Shown piece by piece: positions 1 through 15,022 of a stretch of 64,000 nt of DNA; position 1 is the stretch's first letter, and each line of letters starts with the position of its first letter. The stretch spans positions 8,295,878 to 8,359,877 of the forward strand of contig OZ026619.1 of the NCBI GenBank assembly GCA_964020975.1, read 5' to 3'. This DNA comes from Hermodice carunculata. Lineage: Eukaryota; Annelida; Polychaeta; Eunicida; Amphinomidae. The translations under genes and the position numbers were made by a program. Under the pieces are notes generated by a model, which saw only the letters and a program-made list of their open reading frames with translations, was not told the origin of the DNA and ran no database searches.

Positions 1-2310
1 AAACGCTTGGGGTATAAAATTACTCGTCGTTCAATTTGCCAAAAGCAAAATGGATCGGGATATAACTTTTCTATGAGTAGATGTGCAAACTTTATCTAAG
101 AAGCACTGCAGTGCGGAGAAATGTGGGGTTAGTATTGACGGACAGCAAAGGTACGGGCAGTGATCCTACAATATCACGAAAAAGAGCTCTTCAAACGCAG
201 TTTGTGTTTCTACTGCGCTTGGGCGACAACATAAATGCCACCAAAAAAAAGAGAACAATCTGGTAGCCTTGGTATTATAGTCACTTCAAAAGACAGGTCG
301 TGCTGAATAAATAAATCTCTTTGCATGTTGATTACCAAAGACATGTCTAACCTACCATTATGCTCCTGTGGCAAGCCCATACAATGGCCATCCCTTGTGC
401 TTTATTATGGCCACTACCTGCAGAATTCACGTGACATGTGACACTAACGACCGGTAAGGCACAGGTCATTCCGTAAGTGTCAACTGCTTTGATTTCATCA
501 CAGATGAGAAGATACGGGGATAGCAGGTGACGATATATTGCTCCTGAACCGGGAGACAGCAGGACGCCTCACGGAAGAACATGCCTCAATGAGCTCTGGA
601 CTTATTTTCGTTTCGTTTTCACCGCCTTTTATAAAGGAATCGAGATCCTATATACTTAAGCAATTAAGCATGGGATGTAAGTGATTAGGACTGGACATGT
701 CCATGATTAATAGCTAGGGACACTGGTGCATACATAACTTGGTCTTCTAGTGACATTTTTGCTCCATTCATGCCATTTTACGTCTTTCACAAATGGTGCA
801 CCGAAAATGCTTACTCTTTCATAATGATACAAGGTATTGAACATACCCAGTGGCAGACCTCAGTAAATTAAACATTGACTATGGGTCTATATAAGACCAA
901 GCTGTGGTCTGACGTACAAACCTACTCCCACCTGACGTCTATATTCATATACACCCCCTACTTGCCTTCTCACCTGTGAACGCGTCGTTCACAAAAGGCG
1001 CATTAAGAAATTGCAAATAATCTTTTGGGGAGCTAAGTGTCTTTGCACCCTGGGTGAACACGTTGGGCTAATGAGATGAGAGTTCAATAGCGCAAGCTGC
1101 CTGGCTATCTAGGGATGGCACCACATGGGGAACAACTGGGGCGTACACAAAGAGATGACCACTGGATTTCACTCATACCCTAATTGCCATTGGCTACACC
1201 CTTCCAATTGCATCAATTCTGTGTCCACCTGAGTATGGTGCACTTAACAGTTGCTTAATTTCATTGACATCAAAAGTGATTCGATGTTGGAATACTTGCA
1301 ATCAAAGCATTTGGACTATCCTACTCTTCTAAGCAGGATATCCATCTGATATATAAATTAGGATTGGTCTTTTAAATTGATTATTGTCACCCGGGTTACT
1401 TTCATTGTGATCTCAAAATGTACAGGCTTTATTGCTTTAAAAATAAACCCATGTTGTTTATGCAATATAACCTTCAGGCAAACTGGACTCAGCGTCTTCT
1501 AACATATGCCCTCCAGGATAGCATCTTTGATAGTTGATGGCTATTCTTAAGAAAAAAGGGAACAAAATGTTGACAGAATACTGCGGTGCTCCAGTCCCCC
1601 CTCCCCCCCCCCCCAAAAAAAAAGGAAAAAAACTCAAGTTAGCTGTTATTAAGAAAGAGGAAATTTGTTTCTCTTAACACGTTCAAAAACATCGGTCTAT
1701 TAGAAATGTATCATAAGTAGTGAACTTTAAACCTGTTGAGTGGCTGTCACTTGTCCTATGCCCTACTTTCCAATGAAATATGTGGAAATCCATGCAGTAA
1801 TATGACAAAATGTCAACCCTGCACAAAGATTTAATTAAATATACGTGGCATACAAATCAATTCCCATCAAAATCCGAGACCTTGTCGCTAGGCAACGCTG
1901 CCAATCGGCTGTCATGATACGCCCATACTGATGGAAAACGAAAATGTTCCTAATATTCATGGAAATAAAGAATGCATATTCTAAGTATATAGCGACTCTT
2001 CCTTATACCAAGCTCAGTTAACGTTTGGAGAAGACTATTACTTTTCAAAAACTTGATTATTTTATCTACGAGGCAGGTTTGACACGAGGAATACGTTTCA
2101 CTATGTTCGAAACAAGGAACTGCAGGCACGTACAGTTACTTCCTTGATGAGTGTAATGCCAAGCAGTACCACAGCTGACATGATTGTCTTGTGTAATTAT
2201 TTCAAACTTTAGCGGGAAATGCAGTCTGGAATCTTGTTCTCCAATCACTCGATAAAACATCTTCAATCCAGCCGCCGTGACCTTATTTTGCTAATAATCT
2301 ACTTTAGCAA
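1..2310. other. No recognised gene, left flank
   Basis: AT-rich, without long open frames or recognisable domains on either strand. The only low-complexity feature is a C-run joined to an A-run at about 1599-1628. It may be intron or 3' region of the protocadherin gene, whose second exon has no stop codon. Confidence 0.5.
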
Positions 2311-3696
<1,386 letters not shown>

Positions 3697-3853
3697 CATC
3701 ATGCCTATGTTTCACTGGCAGCAACCTCTGGTCTGCCTGCTGACTTCTACTTAGTCTCAGACTGACGTCACCTTCTTCGCTTGCCCCATGCCCACTGTCG
3801 CTGTTTGACACGCTCACTGAGCATGCGCTGTCCGCGTCTGAGTCCACTAAACC
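3697..3853 (-). CDS. Protocadherin cytoplasmic-tail exon (second coding exon)
   Basis: A 157 bp exon inferred from sharp splice signals: acceptor CTCATTACAG before GGT and donor GATG|GTGAGT. It enters in phase 0, exactly the phase in which the large protocadherin exon upstream ends, and leaves in phase 1. The peptide starts GLVDSDADSACSVSVSNSDS and continues with GHGASEEGDVSLRLSRSQQAD. The Asp/Ser run followed by SDSGHG and acidic residues resembles the SDSGRG-type conserved motifs in cytoplasmic tails of delta protocadherins. No in-frame stop occurs, so further 3' exons are needed. I did not find one in 1-3696, so the gene probably continues past the window. Assignment to the same gene is inference from strand, phase and composition. 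Confidence 0.75.
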
Positions 3854-4159
3854 CTGTAATGAGCAGGACAAATATTTTCCATGTAATTATCACACAATAC
3901 AACTTGATGCGTTTTTAAACAGGTTAAATATTTACCAGGCACCTGCACTTCTCAAGTGAATTAATGTTTTTCTTTTGCTTCTTGGCTTACAAGTCTGCCC
4001 TGAGGTGCAGGCGGCTGCTGTGCTTTGTACAGCCGTTTAGGACAAATGCTGGAATCCGATAGTTCTGCTGTATATACTCTATTTGTTTCTTTGTTTTGTA
4101 GTTTCACTTTCTATGTATTTTTAAGTGTCTATTATTTTTTTTTCTCTGTCCGTCGGGCT

Positions 4160-4570
<411 letters not shown>

Positions 4571-4861
4571 TGTCTATGTCTTTATGCTTATTCATTTTTT
4601 GATTTAGCAATTTTGCTTTTTAGGGATTTGGTGTTTTGAAGATGTAACAATAAAAAGAGATCTGTGAACATTTTGATAACACGCCGATGCGATCGATCAT
4701 AACCAAATATATATCATCGCTGAACATGTCTAATTTTTTTCTACTGGTATGATCTATCAACATGCCGAGTTTCATCAAATGTAGATTTCTCTACCATATG
4801 TATCTGGCATATCACCCATATATGGCTATTCTAAAGTACACTTTTGGCTTCACTAGCCTCG

Positions 4862-4935
4862 GTGTGATGGTACATTGGTAAAGCAGAGGATTCTAAAAGG
4901 CATGAATACGTGTATTTCGAATGCTACGAGTGCAA
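4862..4935 (+). repeat. Possible degenerate tRNA-derived SINE head
   Basis: An A-box-like TGGTACATTGG (about 4872-4882) is followed about 35 bases later by a B-box-like TATTTCGAATGC. Spacing and order are those of a Pol III internal promoter, but neither box is exact and no anticodon stem forms. I read it as a decayed tRNA-like relic, not a working tRNA gene. Confidence 0.3.
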
Positions 4936-5359
4936 ACAAGAAAATACAATTGTCTCCCTGCGAACATAGCGGGACTTTCTTTGCATAAAACACTGTTTAA
5001 ACGTACATATTAATGGATATAGAAATGCGGTTATAAATGTCACGTTGCACAAAAAGCAGACTTTGAATTGTGTGTGGTGTTTTCTTGATGCGCTCTTTCA
5101 CACACGACGACTTTAACAACAAACGACAACAAATAGGTCCTTTTGCGCCATCACAAATTTAGCCATGGGAAGAGCATGGATCTATAATGGATGCCTATTT
5201 CAAATAGATTTTAAGTTTGAGATTATTCAATTTCTCACACAGATGTGTTTATATGAATGCTACGCAATGTCGTGCGGAAATACACTACATTCAGCACTCA
5301 TACGTACGAGTGTAATATTTGCATACGAGATTCAATATCAAGAATATTAGCAGTGCTCT

Positions 5360-6850
5360 GTTCTTCGGTAAGATAGAGATTGAAATAAAATAGTAGCCTG
5401 TGCTATGCAGTTGATACATTTACATACTGTGCACCAAAATAATGACCCTGCCCCGCTCAGTTCAAATGGGATACCTACAACATATGGTCTGTTACGCCGG
5501 CAAAAAGAAGCTCCAATATGACAAAAACATACCAAAAAACCCAGACACTGCGTAATAGTCGTGGAAAATTGGCTGTTTTACTGACGGATATTTCAAAACA
5601 AAATCGTGTTGTATGTATATTGAGTCCTATACTTTTGCAACATAAATAGACAATATTGTTCCGGTTATCTGTATTTATAAATAAAATTCTTGTCACGTCA
5701 TTTCAAAACTGTTAAAGTCATCATCAATATCGTGTTTTTCGTCATGCCAAAATGTATATGTCACGTTGAAGTTTACTTTGGATATAACTGAAACCAGAAA
5801 TATTCCCTTTATATTTCAAAATGGAAAGTCAGTTAATGAGTCTCCTTTATTCTTTGAAATTAATTTTGTAAACCAATAAACCACAAATAATTCCTTAATT
5901 AATATCACCGTTGTCAAAATAACAGGATAGTCCTGGAGTATGTCAATTATGTAACGCTTGCTAATGATAATGCAATGAATTTAAAAACAATTAAGGAAGC
6001 GTGTCACATAGACAATTACCAACTGAACTTTGATAGAATTAGTACAATCCAGGTCTATCGTTCTGGGCGCGATATTGAACCAATGGCCAGGGGATAGCCT
6101 TGGAAGTAAACTAGTGTCACGCGTGATGGTACTGATCTGGGAAAGTAAGAAGTTTCACCGACAGCTGCTTGAGCACCACAGCTCCATTTAAAACTACAAA
6201 TTTGAGTCTGGCGTCGCCAAGTAGAGAATAATGCACGATAGACTCTTATTTACCAACTGACCGACGAAGAATCCAAACAATGTAGCGTGTATTGCATGCC
6301 AGTGTGACAGGTGACTGGAACTGGTCATTTTTGTGGTTCCTACTGTATGGTGGTACTGCTTCTGCAGTTCTGCCAAACCCACCTGTCAAAGCGTATTTAC
6401 CCTCGCTCGGTAGATCCTAACAACTCTTTAACCCCGCAGGCAATCTTAATCAGCCCTATTATGTGTATTACGCTATTCAAAAATCTGCTACATTTCTATT
6501 TCTCTCGCGAAGGTTCAGATTTAAGGCGCACACGGCTTTGGAGTGGCTGACTAAACCCTACTTGGAAAACGGAAAATTGGATACCCATAGGAGCATGAGG
6601 GTTTTCCAGTCAGTGACTCTAAAAGCTTTCCAAAGCATCACACACATGTGATCACACTTGCGAAAGGAAGAATATCTTACGTACGGATGTTTACCCAAAA
6701 AGAAGACCAATATGTTTTTACACCTTTCAATATCCAACCGGACACACAATCTTGTGGTATCTAAGATTTGATCTCTATGTATGAACTTAATGGAGTCTTG
6801 ACAAGAATAATCTATATTACAATCTGCAGGTAGTCCCAATCCGAGACTAT
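5360..6850. other. Intronic stretch without features
   Basis: AT-rich sequence within the protocadherin intron. Several short open frames on both strands, none with a recognisable motif. I see no repeat structure. Confidence 0.5.
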
Positions 6851-6851
6851 G

Positions 6852-6962
<111 letters not shown>

Positions 6963-7484
6963 CTACCAACTCAATTTACACAAATTAGGTACATGAATTG
7001 GAATTGGAAAGTGCAAAAGCAGTTTTTTCCGTTTTGGACAAAATAATGCATATCATAATATGGTAGGTATACTTGCTTAGGAAATAAAAAGAACAGGCAC
7101 AATCATAATTCAAGTGTGTAGATATTTCGAAGACGATATATACATTGTGATAATAATAAAATCGGATAGTTTGAAAATGTCAGTGTTCATACAGTTGTAT
7201 AGTAGTTGTGGTACCTTGTGCTTTACCTACCAATCATACAGTACAAATTCTCCCAACAAAAATATTTTGCACCGTGTGAGTGGAACCTTACGGCCATTTC
7301 CCTCAGAAGAAAGTACAAATGAATTTATGCAATTCCATTTCAATAGTCTAAAAAAATCGAGAAAAAAAAACACCAAGCCCAATAACACAAAACACAGTGA
7401 TATGTAAAATCACAAAACCGTTTCTTTGAAATAAAAGGGCAGAATCATGTTGGGATGTCGTAAACAAAGTTCAAGAAACAATTC

Positions 7485-7680
7485 TTTACAATTATTTACA
7501 CGGAATGCCCGGAAGCCTTGCGATCTATTCATTCCGCTGATTTTCAGACACGCGTGGTATGCCTCTCTAACACATGGTCACAAATATCTTTTGTGACCAC
7601 GGAACGGCCGGGTCCCGAACCAGCAACCTGACCCGAAAATGGGAAACGCACATACCCGCTGTACCAAACCCCTTTCCCTA
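7485..7680 (-). repeat. tRNA-derived SINE
   Basis: Read on the minus strand, the head (about 7680 to 7600) has an A box TGGTACAGCGGG and a B box GGTTCGGGACC separated by about 35 bases, the layout of a tRNA gene. The body that follows contains an inverted repeat GGTCACAAA / TTTGTGACC (about 7575-7600), then a unique part and an AT-rich tail near 7485. A tRNA head fused to an unrelated body is the signature of a SINE. No target duplication was identified and only one copy is seen here. Confidence 0.6.
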
Positions 7681-7861
7681 AAAAGAGTGATTCAATGGAG
7701 CCAGGTATACGTCAAAGCCATCATCGGCACTACCCAGTCCATTGTATTTTTTCCAGTACAATTTTCTTAAAATCAAGAAACAAAAAGAAACCAATATAAT
7801 CGTAATTTCTTGGGTGGGATTGCGCGGTCATCATAAGTTTCTGTCACACGTATACGCGCGT

Positions 7862-7903
7862 GCACACACACAGACGCACACAGAGACACACACACACATA
7901 TAC

Positions 7904-7969
<66 letters not shown>
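7862..7969. repeat. Palindromic (CA)n(TA)n(TG)n compound microsatellite
   Basis: Imperfect CA repeats (7862-7900), then TA repeats (7904-7923), then TG repeats (7924-7969). The CA and TG arms are complementary, so the whole block is an inverted repeat around the TA centre. Confidence 0.95.
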
Positions 7970-7973
<4 letters not shown>

Positions 7974-7999
7974 ATAGCTGTTAATTGGCTTTGTAAGCA

Positions 8000-10900
8000 T
8001 CACATATACAATGTTATGTAAAATTGTAACGAAAAAAAAATCAATTTTAATTGGTAGTCAAATATGTTAAAAAGTTTTCGCCATAACACCAGTAACAATA
8101 ACATTATAAATAGCTTTTGTATGGTACTCCTGATAAACTCTAGATACTAATGGAAAAAATAAGATGACAACAGAAATGTATGAAACGCAAAATAAACATT
8201 TATGATAAATAATGCTGTAACATACATAAGACAGTACAGCAAAAAGGTAGGAAAGTTGTTCAATATATAAGTAAAAACATAATAGGCAGGCATAAGGACG
8301 TAGATAGTAAAAGTAAATGGTATTGATGACATTGAAAGTCTGAACGTTCTCTGTTTATAGCACAATAAAGTAGTAATTCACTAAAAGATGAGGTACAATG
8401 TGTAACTCATAAAACAGTCTTTCACATATGAGTAAAAGACAGCACTTAGCCCATAAAGCAGCCCAACCGATACAAAATAAGACACAGTGTTAATCGCAAA
8501 CAACAACTCTCACAGGAATAAAACACCATGGCGGTTTCTGATTGTACCATCTATGTCATAAAGAACCACTTTCATGGAAATAAATCGCCATGTCGATTGC
8601 TTCATGTGTCATCTCACTAATAAAATAGTTGGAAAACGGCGTGTCCTTGCAGAATTTCAATTGCAAAAGCGAACATTTCTGTTCAAGTATAACTACTGCA
8701 ACGATTTATTGCCCTGGTTTATTTTGTGGATTCAACGGCCGCAAAGGACAGATAACTTGCTGCTGCAAATAAAAGCAACTTGCTTTACCAAAGATACAAG
8801 GTTCTTTCAAAAACGACCGTATTCAATTTTTGTCATGCAAATCGTCTCTTTGATGTTGTTGTAGATGAAACGAGTTAAACCTGAAAAAACAAATTGAACC
8901 GCTACCGTGGGTTGTTTTGACGTTACTAACTTCTATAGAAATGAACTGCACCCATGATCAATTGGATCTTAATGAAGTATTTTAGATATGCCCAAAGGGG
9001 TAACAGCAAAAATCACGGAACCACATGATAAACGCTCCCTGAAGCAGACAAGGCAAAGTGACAAAGCCATCTAAAGAAAGCAGAGGTGAAAGGAGATGTC
9101 CTTTATAGTTCGATAAACACAATTACAGAATTACGATTGGTAATATCGCATCCTTGAAATCAGAACATGTAATCAGTTTTCGAGAACAGTGAAATAATGA
9201 GTAGCTTCTTAGGCAGTCATGGAATGTACTTGTCGACAAAAGACTCCTCTCGACAAGCGTGGACGTTCCTCTGATAAGTAAACATATGCAAGTACCGCTT
9301 GTGCATTGGCGTTCTTATAAGTTCTTTCTACCCCCAGAGATTGAAGAGCGTTGTTGAATAGGTTGGAGTAATTGCCTTTCGCTCATTAAACGCCGGATAG
9401 CAGAGAGACGAAAAAGTTTGGACGTTGAATGTAAAAATGGCCAATGTTTGGATCAACATTTCTCTAAAACCGTGTATTTGAAGCAAACAGTAGACCATGC
9501 AATAAACATTATATGCCGAGACCACAAATGGCACAAATAATTATATAGACAATATGACGAGGTACGGCTAATCATGTAGGCTTACGGTTGCTCAGTAGCT
9601 TCAAAGCAACACCAGCCTGCATCACATGAGTTCTTGTATATAATATGTAGGACCGCATCTCACCTTAAAATGCTCATTCTTGATGGATTCACAGCTGTGT
9701 TGAAATCTCACTGAGCGTAAACGTTTACTTCGTGAATTGGCTCTGGGAAAACATTTTGTCATGTGCAGTTCAAGCGAGTTTATATATTCTTTGGGCTCTT
9801 GTGTGTTTGTAAGAAAACATGCTGGTATCTTATCTACAGAGAACTATGCCCATTATGTTGTGGTTTATTTTACTTTTACTTCATTCATCTTAAGGGAAAT
9901 GACTATTGAGATTTGCTTTGTGTCTCTAGTAAAAATACCCGAAACATTTGCTGGGCTTAAGTCAACACTAGCCAAGTATCGGTTAACTACATAAGAAAAC
10001 ATGGCACAATTGCTCACAATGGCCGTCTCAGACACCTTCATTGTGTACTTAGAGTTAGATAAGACAGGGATGTCATCATTTAATTTCACGTGCACACTTT
10101 TCAATTGCACATCTGTGTCACAGGACCAGATCAAAGGAAAACAGGGGAGATATTAAAACATGCTGTTTTTTTTTCTTCTTCTTTGGTTCTTATACTGAGC
10201 AAAACTTTAGATGCTAAAGAACTCTGTCCAGACCTCTTGTCCCCTTGACCGGATATACGTGTGTATTAGCCCTATTGTAATAAACAGGATGAATGTACTT
10301 CAAAATATGGTATAGAAGCATGAGATTTACTTTGAGGACCAGCAAATAGGATTCATCACCATTCCTTTTCCACTTTCTCTCTAGACAGTTGCCTGCGAAA
10401 CAGACTCACTTGGTGTTATTTTTGAAGGTTATATGGCAAACGGCAGAATGCTGTTTAGTAGCCAATCAATATTGACATAATCAGCTGTTTTTATGAAATA
10501 CCTATGATCTTCAATAGCTGTGTCTTACTGTCAACTTGGTTAAAAAGCTAATGACCAACGGCCACCTCAGCTTAAACATGAATAACAAACGGGGGGGGGG
10601 GGGATTTTTACACATTCGCCGCATTTATATAAGATAACAAAGCAACTTTATACACTCTTTGAAAAAAAAATACGTACATGACACGCATATTATAGAAAAG
10701 TCTCGACTTCAAATGCCTGGTTTGCTTTCATTCCAAGAATGCGTCTTTACTATTTCTTACAGGATGACAGTTTAGTACTAACAGGTAGGTGTTTTGATAA
10801 GACGTTGTGCGGTGAGAGATCCGAGTAACTCCGATATTCCAGTGAGTCATGGATGTATGACAATATGCAACACAGTTGATAAATTAAGATTATGTGCATT

Positions 10901-11600
10901 TTTAAAAATGCAATCTGGCAGTTAACACAGAGTGCATCACAACTTAATTGGAAAATTATGAAGACGACAGTAGATGTAACACACCCTGACTGTCTACGTG
11001 TGTAGTGATAATATTTTCCTCGATATATTTTTGGCACCAAATATTACCTAATTCTCTAAATTATATGCAGTTTGCACCTGATATTTTTACCAGTTTCTGA
11101 ACACTGTCAGCTGGCATGATATTCCTCGGTCCGACATCATTTATTTGTCAACTGATACTTTTTTATGAACATTTGTTTTCAGGAAGACGTCGAGTGTCTG
11201 CACTATCACCTCCAGTATCATTGCTACATGACGGTACACAGCGTGCTTTTCAACTATTTTTCCTGTTTTGTTTTCAGAAAGTTTGTTTTATGCGACTTTT
11301 TGTTTCATATCACTTTCAATCAAAATTTTTATCATAATTATGATCACAAATGATAATACTCTGCAAGCATATGGTCATGAATTTTACAGAAAACGCGTAT
11401 TTACATAGGATAGCTCTAATTTTCTGCTGCTTATTTTCACAAAAAATACTTATGCTTGATTTTGCTAAACTGGGGTAACCTTTTAAAATAAGTATAATTT
11501 CATGTGCATGTTAATAATTCTAGGCACGATCTTAGCAATTTCAATATGGTGGACCTTATCAAGGGATGCGTGAAACGTTTGAAGACATTTTGTAATGGCC
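8000..11600. other. Intronic stretch without recognised genes
   Basis: Ordinary AT-rich intron sequence of the protocadherin. A G-run lies at about 10591-10603. Short open frames of 70-96 codons on both strands (for example 8574-8864 plus, 9865-10134 minus, 10750-11040 minus) have no domain and no repeat structure. Confidence 0.5.
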
Positions 11601-11610
11601 AGTGCCTTGC

Positions 11611-11788
11611 TAAAAAAAAAAAAAAAAACAAAAAACAAAAAAAAAAAAAACAACAAAACAACAAAACAACAAAACAAAACAAAACAAAAAAAACAAAAAA
11701 CAAACAAACAAACAAACAAAAAAAAAAAAACAAAAAAAAAAAAAAAAAAACAAACAAACAAAAAAAAAAAAAAAAAACAACCAAAACA
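11611..11788. repeat. A-rich (CAAA/CAAAA)n tract
   Basis: Long A-runs interrupted by single C, mostly CAAA and CAAAAC units. It may descend from a poly(A) tail of an old retroposed copy, but no body was recognised beside it. Confidence 0.9.
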
Positions 11789-12283
11789 ATGACTTTGTCA
11801 TCGCACATCACGGGGTATTCTCCTCTTAGTTACATCACTTTGTCGGACATTTCGTCAACACAATTTTAGTCTATGTAGTTTTTTCCAGATGGCAGATTTA
11901 ACTGTCATTTTGTCAAAATTAATGGGGCCGAATGTGACAGAAGCAGTTGATACCACGACCATCATTTCTCTGCTACTTTTTGGGATTTTCCCACGCAAAA
12001 TGTATTTTGGCATTATGGAAGGCATGTCATCAACGTACATTTCCCTCGCTTATATTAAACGAGTAATTCCTGCAAAAACATATACAGCATTTTTTAGAAA
12101 AAAAAACAAACTAAGATTAGAAACGAAGTAATACGTATTATGGGCAGACCACGTCTACTATATACATTTCATTTTGTGGGTTAGCACACACAGGGATCCC
12201 AACAGAACTTGTTTCAGCACTTTGCCAGTCTATGTTGATCTATACAACTTTGTCAGGACTAGGTCAGTTTGAGCTATACATAC

Positions 12284-15022
12284 CTGAACAACGGAGGCAA
12301 ACTGCACTTTTTCTCTCCCCATATGATAGGAGGTCTGACTGTCTAACATCTGGTTGGTATGCTTCAGCCACATCTCTGTGCGAGCATGGTCTGGACTCTC
12401 CTTTTCATCAAAGTCACCATCATCAGCAGCAGCAATCTGACACTCAGATGATGTCACTTGAAGATCCGAGCTATCGTTCTTGCCACATTTGCCTTCCATG
12501 TGCCATATCTGTGACTGAGATATATATCTCTGATTGTTGTGTCGTTTCTTCCTCACCACAAAGACGATTATAGCCACGGTTAATATGACAATAACAAAAC
12601 CAGTACCTCCAATTATTGATAAAATTGTAGTAAGGTTGTTACCCAAGAGGTTGGTGGGAGAAGCCCCATTGATGATGGCAGAAGCATTAATATATATATA
12701 AAGGACAGCGACTGAAGACCGTATAGGCTTGCCCCCATCTTCCACTTTTATTACAAGCCTATACGTCCTGTCTCTCCATTGACGTTCATATCTATGCGCA
12801 AATATGGTCCCTGTGTGTGAGTTGATGTCAAAAATGTTATCTTCATCTTGTTCTATCAAAGAAAATTTAAGGCGGCCATTTTGACCATAGTCTTTATCAA
12901 TGGCTTTTACTTGGGTTACCTCCTCCCCCAGCCGTGGTGACGACGACACCACCACAGTGTCCCGTGTTGTGGTGGGGAACTGTATGATAGGACTGTTATC
13001 GTTTTTGTCTAGGACATATATTGTGACATTTACTTTTCCTCTCAGAGGAGGTTTACCATTATCTGTAGCCTCCACCCTCAAGTGATATATGGCCCTGCGT
13101 TCCCTGTCCAATGTATTTGTGACGAATATTTCCCCAGTAGTGGGGTTAACAACAAATAAGTTGGTGTCATTGCCTGACAGACGGTATGTTACAACATTGT
13201 ATGGTTGGGTGTCGTTATCTCTCGCCTCCACTCTGCCTATTACTTCGCCAATGGCATGGTTCTCTGGCCAACCAAATAAGTAACGAGGCGCCAGAAAATG
13301 TGGCGCCTCGTCATTGACGTTGTCAATGCTGAGCACCAGAGTGCAGGTGCTTGTGCGGGCAGGAGTCCCGCCATCTGCAATCACAATTTGTTCCTCTATC
13401 ATTTGAATTTCTTCATAGTCCAGCTTCATCTTAGCAGTGATAATGCCGGTGTTGGAATCAATTTGCAACTGGGATACAGGCCTTTGAAATATGAAAGAGA
13501 GTTTGGCATTGATGCCCGAATCTCTGTCAGTGGCATTTATACGTGTGATATATGCCCCTGGCTTGTTATTCTCTGCAAGACGGCTATAATACACGGTTCT
13601 AGAGCAGAGTGGTGGGTTATCATTCAGGTCCAATATGGACACGGCCAGGTGCTTTGTTGACGCTCGTGGGGGGTCACCTCGATCCAAACACCTGACCATA
13701 AGGTCATACCTGGCCTGGGATTCGCGATCAAACGACGAAGTGGTCTCTACTTTATACTCATTGGCATTCATCGGTATCATGCGAAATCTATGTTTATCAT
13801 TAAGAGTACAATTAAATTGAGCATTGAGACCCTGGTCAGCGTCGGTCACTCTCAGAAATGCCACAAAGCTGGGTGGTACCGCGTTTTCTCGAACTGTAGG
13901 GTCCGGAGAACCTGTAAAAGTATTGACCATTATCTGTGGAGGGTTATCATTAACATCACTTAGCCGTACCACCAGCTTTGCATGGCTGCGCAAGGAGAAC
14001 ACCCCCTTGTCACTGGCTACTAAAGTTAAGGCATAATTGGTGGTGTCTTCAAAGTCCAGCGATCCCTTGATGTATATGTCTCCTGTGACCCAATTGATGC
14101 CCAGTAAGTGTGCTACACTTCTGTGGCTATGGGCAGAAAAGTTGTACGTTACCTGTCCATTGATTCCCGAGTCCGGATCGGAGGCATGGACTCTGAGAAT
14201 AGTAGTCTGTATGGGGACGTCTTCACGTATTGTCACCTCATAAATGTTTTGGTCAAACTTCGGTTTGTTGTCATTTATATCTAAGACAGACACTAAAACG
14301 GAAACATTAATATTGCCTGATTTCTGCGGAAATCCCTTATCCACGGCCACTACGTTGATTTCATACGCACTCTGACTTTCGCGATCTAATTTTTTCAGCA
14401 AAAATAAATTCACATCAGTGCTGCCGTCTGGCAATTCGCTCAGTTTTAAGTCGAACAAATTTGATGGAGGATATATAGAATAATTAGCAACTCCATTTGC
14501 CGGACTGTCTAAGTCGGAAGCAGGCGGTAAAGTAAACACGGTCCCAGGTAAGGCGGACTCCGACACACCGATACGAACCTGGAGCTGGGCAAACATGGGT
14601 TCGTTGTCATTGATGTCCAGGACACGTATTGCAACTTTTAAGATTGTCAGGTAGCGCAGAGGTTGCAAAGCAACATCCAGATTTAGGATGCAGTCTTTTT
14701 GCCGTGGACATAGTGCTTCCCTGTCTACTCTTGTTTTCGTTTTGAGTACACCAGTAGTTTTGTTAATCATGAAATACTCGTCCCACTTGCGTTTTGATGC
14801 CATAAGCTGAAACGTAAATGTATTAGCTACGGCATAACCGTAACGTGAAACAAGATGAGCATCTTTAGCAAGATTTCCCACCTCAGTCCCAACACTTGTC
14901 TCCTCTGTCAAGGTATACTCCATTGAATTCCGTGGATCTGCCACTGTGAGTGCTCCAAGATAGCATATAAATACCGTCAATGAACGAAGTAAGAACATAG
15001 CGTTTGTAGGATATGTCGCCAT
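12284..15022 (-). CDS. Delta-type protocadherin, large first coding exon
   Basis: Single-pass homophilic adhesion receptor of the plasma membrane. Residue numbers here count from an upstream in-frame ATG at 15100; I place the start at residue 27 (15022) because the signal peptide follows it (hydrophobic core FLLRSLTVFICYLGALTVA, residues 36-54), and residue 35 (14998) is an alternative. Seven cadherin repeats follow at about 57-168, 169-281, 282-390, 391-498, 499-602, 603-706 and 707-808. Calcium-linker motifs DINDNEP, DINDNKP, DVNDNPP, DLNDNPP, DNVNDEAP and DKNDNSP end repeats 1-6; repeat 7 lacks one, as is usual next to the membrane. Repeat 1 has the DRExxC and C pair (C131, C137) typical of protocadherins. 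The transmembrane helix is about 826-849, followed by a basic KKRHNNQR stop-transfer. A donor CAG|GTATGT follows codon 939, so the exon ends in phase 0; the frame runs only 17 codons further. Seven repeats plus tail match the delta-1 protocadherin plan. Confidence 0.95.

Noticed and set aside
12900-14243. Plus-strand open frames of 60-120 codons antisense to the protocadherin exon
   Set aside because: Their composition follows from the minus-strand cadherin codons, and none has a recognisable domain.
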